A DNA stretch of 33,117 nucleotides from Aurantiochytrium sp. KH105 (taxonomy: Eukaryota > Sar > Bigyra > Thraustochytrida > Thraustochytriidae). Shown in pieces: positions 26,690-33,117 of this stretch (positions are counted from its first letter, which is position 1; every line of letters begins with the position of its first letter). Below the pieces are notes generated by a model that saw nothing but the letters and a program-made list of their open reading frames with translations, was not told where the DNA came from and did no database searches. The DNA is taken from the NCBI GenBank assembly GCA_003116975.1, contig BGKB01000297.1, forward strand, positions 1 through 33,117, written 5' to 3'. The position numbers were made by a program, and so were the translations under genes.

Positions 26690-26779
26690 GAGTTCCGTGG
26701 CGCCATTCGGATTCCATATACCCTGCTCGAGGGTTTGTTTGACGACTGCATCACGCTCGTGCGCCGGGGCGAAATTTAC
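26690..26779 (+). pseudogene. Possible relic of a Harbinger-type transposase (fragment)
   Basis: A short open stretch reads EFRGAIRIPYTLLEGLFDDC followed by ITLVRRGEIY. The pattern F-R-x-x-[FI]-R-[IM]-P-Y-x-L-[FL] recalls the segment that precedes the DDE nuclease core in PIF/Harbinger-type transposases. Only about 30 residues are recognisable and no catalytic acidic residues are identifiable nearby, so this is at best a remnant. Chance resemblance is possible. Confidence 0.3.
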
Positions 26780-27340
26780 AACATGCATTTTCTCACTTTC
26801 TCTTTGAAACACTTTCGACTCCTACCACCTCATTCGTGGACGAGAGACCGCACAGAGACTATTCAGTAGGCTAACTTTGTTAGAAGTGAATCTTTCCAGA
26901 GACCTGACGTCTGTCTTTAAGCTGCTCTATGAGAGACAGATTTTTAATGAGAAATATTAAAGGGGCACCACGCAGGAACAACGCATCGACCCGCGCCGCG
27001 GGAATGCGTAGAGTTGGGGACCAGCACAAGGCCACGCCCAAAACAGTATTAGTACAATCATAGACCTACTTTGTAAAGATGGACCAGGGTCGCGACCAGG
27101 GACCACTGAGCCCAATGGACTGGGCGGCGACCAAAGTTGATGCGGCAGAAGCGAAACATACCCGAATGCATCAAAGCTAACTCCGAGCAGCAACGTGAGA
27201 CGCTGTTTGAGCAAAGATGGAGTGGGTAGTCGTAGCGATCCAGCGCCAGGAAGAAAACTACTTTAAAGTATCGATGCGCTAGTATATCGACCAACTTAGC
27301 CTAGACGAGAGCGACCAGCTCCGCGCAGGTTCAACGATAC

Positions 27341-27692
27341 TATTGGAGTAAGTAGAGTCAAATGGATTGCTAGTATGCCAAAGTACGCTAGGAATGCCTG
27401 GGGAGTTTCGGTTCTGCTGAGACGAATTTGCCCGGTGGTGAAGATCGATGTTTCTCCCCACCTTAAATGTCGTCTCGAGGATTTAGTGAAGAGCTTGATG
27501 ATCACAAATCTTTTGGCCGTGCTAGTTCGTGTTCTGAGCGATGTTAGACTTACCTTCATGTCGCACGAACTAGTGGCTGCTGAGATTGGATGGTTGCCGG
27601 CACGGCAAGTCTACAATAGACTTCCCATGGGTGCCAACTTGACTTCACCACTTCTGTGGCGCTGCTGTCTGCTCCCGTCATTTCCATTTTCC
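27341..27692. repeat. Dispersed repeat, copy 2 (352 bp)
   Basis: This is the same-orientation partner of 12565-12915, about 90% identical by manual alignment. In this copy one plus-strand frame is open for about 112 codons (27375-27713), passing through LLAVLVRVLSDVRLTFMSHE. The differences between copies fall in all codon positions and include a stop and a frameshift in copy 1, so I do not call it a protein gene. It is more likely a fragment of a transposon or another repeated sequence. Confidence 0.85.
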
Positions 27693-28336
27693 CAGAGATA
27701 CAGTATGCGTTAAGGTCTTCGTCCACAATCAAAGTATTCGTTGAGCAATGGGAAGCGACAAGAGTCCACGCCCTTAAATATTTAATTAATATGGGAAGCG
27801 ACGAGTGACCGCGCCAAGAATTGTTCTAGCATAGCACTAGACGCTTCTAATTAAGATGAACAAAACCTTCGACCAAGTCACCATTGAAGCCAAGCAGTCG
27901 GGACTCAGAAAACATGCAAACCGATGTAGGTAGAACCGAGACTATCCGCAAGCACTTCGAGAACCAGCGTAAGACACTTGCGATAGATTCTATCATCCCG
28001 TTTCGTGCTCGCCACGAAGCGGAATTTCTTTTAGGTTTGGTGAAGTCAAGCTCTTCTTTTCATTCTTCTGTTTTCTGAGGGAATTACCGTCAACTTCCTT
28101 TGTCTGTCTGCATGGCTGTGTTGGAAGAATACATGTCCAAAAATGCCGCTTGCAGTGTTGGCAGAGTAGTATGCCTTCTTCACACATTCTCGAAAAGCAG
28201 ATGGGCAAAAAAAGAAATTTTGTTCAATTTTTTGCCCTGAATTTGTTTTCACACAAAGATCGATTTCAACGAGATCCATGTAATGGTTGTGGACGTGTCG
28301 GAAACAGAGCGAGAGAAAGGAGCCAAGTCATCAAGC

Positions 28337-31300
28337 TCAGCTCACATTCGCTCGCACCTGAGCATGCAAGATGTGAACCATTCCCATAACGTCACCGACA
28401 ACGTAAACATTTCCCTGGCGAACTATACTATTGATGTAATCGTCCGTCGTGAAGCCTACACCTCCTTCAAGCCTCACATGAGTTTCGTTTTCGATGTTTA
28501 CCAACGTATTCGTTCGAGCTGTAGGCGATGCCCCTGCATCCTTCGCGTCAATTTCCTCGCCATTTCGAGCGTTCCAGTAACGAGTACCATCGAGAGAAAG
28601 TGAAATGATCGTATCGCCCTCAATCGCCACGCTCCAGACCGGACCAGAGTGCCCCTCTAACACGTACTGCTTCTCTCCCGACGAAGTGTTCCAGGTGCGC
28701 ACCGTTCTGTCGTTAGACGCAGATACGATCGTGTCGCCCCTAATCGCCACACTCCTGACCCAATCAGAATGTCCTTTCAACACGTGCTGCTCCTCGCCCG
28801 ACGTAGCGTTCCAGACGCGCACCGTCTTGTCATTGGACCCGGACACAACAGTTTCGCCCTCAATCGCCACGCTCGTGACCCATAAAGAGTGCCCCTTTAA
28901 AATGTGCTTCCCATCGCCCGATGCGGCATTCCAGATGCTCACCATCCCATCAGAAGATCCAGAAACGACCGTATTGCCCTCAATCGTCACGCTGGTGACT
29001 CCAAATGAGTGGCCTTCCAACACGTGGTTCTCCTCGCCAGATGTGGCATTCCAGATGCGCACAGTCCTATCCCAAGATCCAGAAACTATCACATCGCCTT
29101 CAATTGCCAAGCTCGTCACCGAACCATAGTGTCCATTCAACAAGTGGTGCTCCTCGCCCGACGTGACGTTCCAAATGCGCACTGTGTGGTCCCAAGACCC
29201 AGAAACGATCGTATCTCCATCAATCCCCACGCTCGTGATGTCGAGAGAGTGCCCTTTTAACACGTACTGTTTCTTGCCTGATGTAGCGTCCCAGATGCAC
29301 ACCGTCCTGTCATCAGTCCCAGACACGACCGTATTGCCCTCAATCGCCACGCTCGTCACTTTTGATGAGCCCTCCTTCAAAACGTGCCGCTCCTCGCCCA
29401 ACATAGTGTTCCAGATGCGCACCGTCCCGTCAGAGGACCCAGATACTATTGTATTACCCTCGATTACTACGCTCACGACCCAATCAGAGTGTCCCCTCAA
29501 GACGCGCTGCTCCTCGCCCGACGTAGCGTTCCAGATACGAATTGTATTATCATTGGACCCAGAAACAATCGCATCGCCCTCAATCGCCACACTCGAGACG
29601 GCCTGAGAGTGCCCCTTCAGAACGTGCTGCTCCTCGCCCGACGTAGCGCTCCAGATCCGCGCCGTCTTGTCATCGGACCCGGACACGATTATATCGCCCT
29701 CAATCGCCACGCTCGTGACGGGCCAGGAGTGGCCATTTAGAACGTCCTGCTGCTCGCCCGTCGTAGCATTCCATATGCGCACCGTCTCGTCCGATGACCC
29801 AGACACGATCCTGCTGTCCCTAATCGCCACGCTCAGAACCGAATCAGAGTGACCCCTTAAAACGTGCTGCTCCTCGCCCGACGTAGCGTTCCAGGTGCGC
29901 ACCGTTCCATCCTTGGACCCAGAAACGACCGTTTCGCCTCTAATCGCCACGCTCATAACCCAACGAGAGTGCCTCTTTAACACATGCAGCAAGGGGTCGT
30001 AGGGATGAGTAAGGGTGACGCGAGAAGGCTTCAGCCACGGCTGATCTGGTGCTTGCAGCGCCAAGGAGTCATTCGGGTTATCGCCAAAACGCGCCAGAAC
30101 TTGCGACGCAAGTTCGTTGGGATCGTAGCTGAGGGCATGCACTGCTTTGCTCAGGAAGCGAGGCGTATCACTTTCGGGCGCAATGTAGATGCCGAGTTCG
30201 ACGCAGTCGCGAATGAGGTTTCCGATTGTGGCGCGCCTTTGCGATTCATCATCACCGACAGAAATGACCTTTCTTACCCAAGCAAAGTCATTCAGGAGAT
30301 TGAAAGCTTCTGCTCGGTTTGTTTGGTTGCAACTTTTGACGAGGTGGAATATGGCGTGACGGAGCGAAAAGACATCGTCGCGCAACCTGCAATATTTGGC
30401 CAAGGCTTCATGACCGTCTTCATTGTCCACGCCAAGATCTCCGCTCAGGTCATCATCCAGCAGCCAGTCTGCCATCCGCTTGTGAATGAGCGCAAGGCGA
30501 CCATCGCCGCCCTGGTACAAGAGATTGCGTGCGCTGCCAACAATCTTCTTGGTCTTCTTTTTGGATATGCCAAGAATCACGGTGAGTTGATCGACGCTCA
30601 GGGGCTCGCGTGCTGCCACTATGGGAGCTAGCAATGATTGGTAGGCTTCATCGCTGCCCATCTTAACTTTGAGTCGGTCAAAGTATCCTTTGAACATGCC
30701 GCCAAGCCCAGAAGGAATTACATCTTTCATGGAGATGTCGTGAAGAGTCAGCAGCCCACACTTCTTCTCCTCGTGCATCCGCTCAAGCGTCCTGGGGAGG
30801 AAGCTCGCCCAGAGAAAGAGACCTTCGGATCGTTCGGAAAGAATCTTGGCGCAAGAAGCAACGTCCTTTTGGTCCACGGTATCTTTCATGTCGCACAGCA
30901 AATGCTCGATGTGCTTTTCGATGTCGCGAAAGTTCTCTTCGTCCTTGAGCCCCAGCACTTTCGAATCAAGGCAGTTGTTGACGATGCCACGCTGGATCTC
31001 GCCTTCGGGTCGAGTGCTCACAACCAAGCCAAGCCACGAGGGCATCATTTCTTTCCACATTCGAATGACCTTATCCATGACATCGTCGCTCTTGCTGCAT
31101 TCGTCCAAGGCGTCAAGCACGACCACTTGTCGCATCTGGTCTGACCCGAGCTTGTCTGCAGGATTGACGAGAATGATCTGGAACACGTCGGCCAAGGGCT
31201 TGTCGCGAATATTGCAAAGTCGTACAGAATTGAGCTTATTGGAAAAGCCGGGAACAGTCTGACAGAGCTGCCATGCAATGCTCACAATGGCCTCTTCTGG

Positions 31301-32671
31301 CGCAGCAGCCGTGGCTTGATCATGCCGAAAGAAATGGTAAGCCGCCACATGAATAGGCAACCGCTTTCTCTTGTTACGATATGACGGGCCATGGTCATGG
31401 GACGAATTTCGGCGTGAATCGGTGCTTCTCTCCATCTCGCTCAATTTAGCATCTTCGTCGACCTGAAGAGCTCCTCCGCGGAGGCAAAGCTCGGCCATGA
31501 TGACGCTTTTGCCGACGCCACCGTCGCCCACAAGAACGAATACGGCACTCTTAGCACAGTCGTACCAATCATAGAGCTTGTCCAGGATCCAGTTCCGCGT
31601 GCCAATGGTAATCTTTTTGGCCTTACCCTTGGCCCACACCTCTGAGCTCCAGGGATTTAGGTGAACATAGATGTCACGCATCAGAGGGGTCAAGTCAGAT
31701 GAAGCCTCGGGGGTCGCAATGCGCATGCGAATGGCATTGGCGAGGCGTTCGATCGCCTCGTCCGAAAACGTGCCATTCGAACATTCGGAAAGATCCACTG
31801 GTGCTTGCCTTGTGAGCGCGAGCTGAAATCGCCCAGTCCACCCCGTTGCAGGCTTGGCCATGCCCTCTTCCAGCGCGGCGACCACGATGCGGTCAGACCG
31901 TCTGTTGCCAGCGTATTGGAACTCCTTGAGACAGTTGTCTGACCGGTTACCCGTGTTGATCTTTTCCATGTACCCTTTGGTCGCGAGGATGAGGAATACG
32001 GTGGACGAGTCAATGCCATCAGCCATACTTCCGTGGATACTGCCTGACACTTGCTGAGCATCGAGCCAAACGTCAATGTCGTGGTCGCGGAGTCGCAACG
32101 CGAGTTCGATAGCCATCTTGTTTACCCATTTGTCTTTGCCCCATTCGTGCGAGAGGAAGGCATGAAAGCTCCGGCGTCCTGGCGCACCTGCGGCACGGCC
32201 TTTTGCGGCAAGAGCTTCGGCCATCACCTCATCAGCGGCGTCCTTTGTGGGCTTGCAAAAGTTGATGAACAAGTCGTCGGAGATGTACCAGGCAAGCGCG
32301 CCCATCCAGTCCTTCGGATTAGCCATGGCTTCGTCGATGAGGATGGGCACAAGTGAGTTAGGGAGGATCTTTGCCACTGCTTCGATGAGCTCCCAATTCT
32401 CTTCGAGTTTTTTGCTCACGAGCAGTAGAGCGACCTCGGCATTTTTGGCCTCCTGTTCGGCCTCTGCGACGTGGCTGCCGGTGCACACGGGCACGCTGAG
32501 GCGATGCTGGATCGCGTCGAGCAGCTGCTCGGCCACGGTCTCGTCTGTAGGGTCGTATACGATGAGGATGGCAATGCTATCAGGAAATTTGTCTCTCGGC
32601 TCGTCCTCGGCGCGTGCTCCATCGTCGCCGCCTCCCTTGAAGAGCGCGAACGAGCGCGTCGCCCAACTCAT
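28337..32671 (-). CDS. NLR/STAND protein: tandem TIR-like, NACHT, WD40 repeats
   Basis: A 1444-aa protein, starting at the ATG at 32671 because the frame upstream opens only with GTG. Residues 32-115 (SIAILIVYDPTDETVAEQLL...ALLLVSKK...LVPILID) resemble a TIR fold. Residues 168-295 are a clearer TIR: FHAFLSHEWGKD, VWLDAQQVSGSI, GIDSSTVFLILATKGY, and CLKEFQYA with Glu250 at the position of the catalytic Glu of NAD-cleaving TIRs. The NACHT NTPase follows, with the P-loop GDGGVGKS at 382-389, Walker B VVLDALDE ending at 524, and VVSTRPEGE at about 550-558, then a helical winged-helix/ARC region (GLFLWASFLPRTLE near 617). Residues 896-1373 are twelve WD40 repeats, then a degenerate tail that may close the propeller. 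By family, ligand sensing by the repeats would trigger NTP-driven assembly and TIR signalling. That role is inferred. Confidence 0.92.
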   Translation of the reverse strand: MSWATRSFALFKGGGDDGARAEDEPRDKFPDSIAILIVYDPTDETVAEQLLDAIQHRLSVPVCTGSHVAEAEQEAKNAEVALLLVSKKLEENWELIEAVAKILPNSLVPILIDEAMANPKDWMGALAWYISDDLFINFCKPTKDAADEVMAEALAAKGRAAGAPGRRSFHAFLSHEWGKDKWVNKMAIELALRLRDHDIDVWLDAQQVSGSIHGSMADGIDSSTVFLILATKGYMEKINTGNRSDNCLKEFQYAGNRRSDRIVVAALEEGMAKPATGWTGRFQLALTRQAPVDLSECSNGTFSDEAIERLANAIRMRIATPEASSDLTPLMRDIYVHLNPWSSEVWAKGKAKKITIGTRNWILDKLYDWYDCAKSAVFVLVGDGGVGKSVIMAELCLRGGALQVDEDAKLSEMERSTDSRRNSSHDHGPSYRNKRKRLPIHVAAYHFFRHDQATAAAPEEAIVSIAWQLCQTVPGFSNKLNSVRLCNIRDKPLADVFQIILVNPADKLGSDQMRQVVVLDALDECSKSDDVMDKVIRMWKEMMPSWLGLVVSTRPEGEIQRGIVNNCLDSKVLGLKDEENFRDIEKHIEHLLCDMKDTVDQKDVASCAKILSERSEGLFLWASFLPRTLERMHEEKKCGLLTLHDISMKDVIPSGLGGMFKGYFDRLKVKMGSDEAYQSLLAPIVAAREPLSVDQLTVILGISKKKTKKIVGSARNLLYQGGDGRLALIHKRMADWLLDDDLSGDLGVDNEDGHEALAKYCRLRDDVFSLRHAIFHLVKSCNQTNRAEAFNLLNDFAWVRKVISVGDDESQRRATIGNLIRDCVELGIYIAPESDTPRFLSKAVHALSYDPNELASQVLARFGDNPNDSLALQAPDQPWLKPSRVTLTHPYDPLLHVLKRHSRWVMSVAIRGETVVSGSKDGTVRTWNATSGEEQHVLRGHSDSVLSVAIRDSRIVSGSSDETVRIWNATTGEQQDVLNGHSWPVTSVAIEGDIIVSGSDDKTARIWSATSGEEQHVLKGHSQAVSSVAIEGDAIVSGSNDNTIRIWNATSGEEQRVLRGHSDWVVSVVIEGNTIVSGSSDGTVRIWNTMLGEERHVLKEGSSKVTSVAIEGNTVVSGTDDRTVCIWDATSGKKQYVLKGHSLDITSVGIDGDTIVSGSWDHTVRIWNVTSGEEHHLLNGHYGSVTSLAIEGDVIVSGSWDRTVRIWNATSGEENHVLEGHSFGVTSVTIEGNTVVSGSSDGMVSIWNAASGDGKHILKGHSLWVTSVAIEGETVVSGSNDKTVRVWNATSGEEQHVLKGHSDWVRSVAIRGDTIVSASNDRTVRTWNTSSGEKQYVLEGHSGPVWSVAIEGDTIISLSLDGTRYWNARNGEEIDAKDAGASPTARTNTLVNIENETHVRLEGGVGFTTDDYINSIVRQGNVYVVGDVMGMVHILHAQVRANVS
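28553..29986 (-). repeat. Twelve tandem 120-bp (40-aa) WD40 repeats
   Basis: These are direct in-frame repeats inside the NLR gene. Eleven units are exactly 40 codons and the twelfth is 38. The consensus unit is HVLKGHSxxVxSVAIEGxx then IVSGSxDxTVRIWNATSGEEQ. The high similarity at DNA level points to recent amplification or homogenisation. The divergent residues 1374-1444 contain one more WD-like remnant (SIVRQGNVYVVGDVMGMVHI). Confidence 0.95.
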
Positions 32672-33117
32672 GCCGATCTCGCCAACTTCTTTCTTGGCTC
32701 GATCGCGCGAAGAAGAGGAGGACGAGGAGGGGAGCGCGCGCGCGCGCCTCGCAATCACGCTTGCAGGCACGGACACGAGCCAGTCAGGCGCGGTGTAAAG
32801 CGCGTTTGGATTCTGTCGCTGCGTTGCTTCGATGATCGATCGAGTAAATTTCGGCTTCGGTTCCCCTCGGCGCGCACACCCCCTTTTTCGTGAAAGTTCA
32901 CCACTTGGATCCAGGAGGGTGCAAGTGTTCGCTGCCGAGGAGAACGGGAAAAAGATCCTTGACGACTCACTGTCGGTCGAGAGTCGATCACAGCGAAGTT
33001 CAAGTTGCGATGGGATGAATGCGAATGAATGGCGTGGTTTTATTTCTCTCGTCGCCGCCCCGGGCTGACAAGTTCTCGCTGGCGAGGGAGCCAGTGGGAC
33101 GGAGAAAGATACCCTGC
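32672..33117. promoter_or_regulatory. Upstream region of the NLR gene, no other gene seen
   Basis: This should contain the promoter and leader of the minus-strand NLR gene. An ATCGATCGA palindromic motif lies near 32833-32842 and a short CG dinucleotide run near 32736-32748. No ORF here is convincing before the window ends. Confidence 0.45.

Larger units (their letters stand above)
26507..28336. other. Gene-poor stretch with probable mobile-element debris
   Basis: No intact gene is visible in this 1.8 kb, which is AT-richer than the flanks. It contains a short frame resembling part of a transposase (about 26690-26779), interrupted coding-like scraps at 27079-27350, the second copy of a dispersed repeat (27341-27692), a directly repeated ATGGGAAGCGAC motif near 27749 and 27791, and two frame-shifted coding-like pieces at 27856-28078. 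The pattern suggests decayed insertions between the tRNA and the NLR gene. Confidence 0.45.

Noticed and set aside
28605..29606. Several plus-strand open frames with repeated CPFNT and FQMRTV blocks
   Set aside because: They are the antisense of the 120-bp WD40 repeats. The repeat length is a multiple of three, so an open antisense frame is copied with each unit.
28553..29986. CRISPR-like array of regular repeats
   Set aside because: The period is 120 bp with in-frame WD40 coding content and no spacer-repeat structure, in a eukaryotic genome.
29984..30631. A 215-codon plus-strand frame
   Set aside because: It is antisense to the NACHT-to-WD40 linker of the NLR gene, which is continuous and has recognisable family sequence on the minus strand.
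32672..32776. 35-residue N-terminal extension of the NLR protein
   Set aside because: It would need a GTG start. The first ATG is at 32671, and the extension is a poly-Ser and Arg/Ala stretch.

Overview
The window is nuclear DNA from a eukaryotic protist. Most genes are long, GC-rich, single-exon ORFs, mixed with a few short spliceosomal introns (93, 98 and 169 nt) that I could place by splice signals and reading frame. It also has a Pol III tRNA gene with no encoded CCA, and eukaryote-only families (MOB, exosome RNase PH subunit, SLC25 carrier, TMEM181-like). A compact GC-rich genome with a stramenopile/thraustochytrid (Labyrinthulomycete) flavour is my best guess. That is inference from style, not proof.

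Left half (1-16.6 kb): alternating divergent and convergent gene pairs. They are a mitochondrial folate/FAD-type carrier (-), a 980-aa protein of unknown function (+), a TMEM181/Wntless-like membrane protein (-), a putative mitochondrial protein with a degenerate P-loop (+) whose 3' coding end overlaps that of an exosome RRP46/EXOSC5-like subunit (-), a spliced mitochondrial SWIB-domain protein (+), a spliced MOB1-like protein that has lost both zinc cysteines (-), and a membrane-anchored GH18 protein with an intact catalytic motif (+). Most intergenic spaces are non-coding and rich in pentanucleotide and other microsatellites.

Middle (16.6-26.4 kb): a Ser/Lys/Glu-rich probably nuclear protein (+), a long-chain acyl-CoA synthetase (-) whose true first exon was recovered by splicing, about 2 kb of simple repeats, and a 724-aa polytopic membrane protein (-) that carries a chromo-like and a degenerate WW-like module at its C-terminus.

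Right end (26.4-33.1 kb): a tRNA-Leu(AAG) gene, a gene-poor 1.8 kb stretch that looks like decayed mobile-element debris (including one copy of a roughly 90% identical 352-bp repeat whose other copy lies at 12.6 kb), and a large NLR/STAND-type gene (-). The NLR gene encodes two TIR-like domains, a NACHT NTPase and twelve regular 40-residue WD40 repeats that differ mainly at a few fixed positions. This last gene is the most interesting object in the window: an immune-receptor-like architecture whose sensor looks recently amplified and diversified.

There is no operon logic. Neighbouring genes act in separate pathways: mitochondrial transport and nucleoid, RNA decay, kinase regulation, lipid activation, glycan handling and innate recognition. 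Start codons were chosen as ATG. Several long ORFs extend upstream only through GTG or TTG codons, and those extensions were not used.
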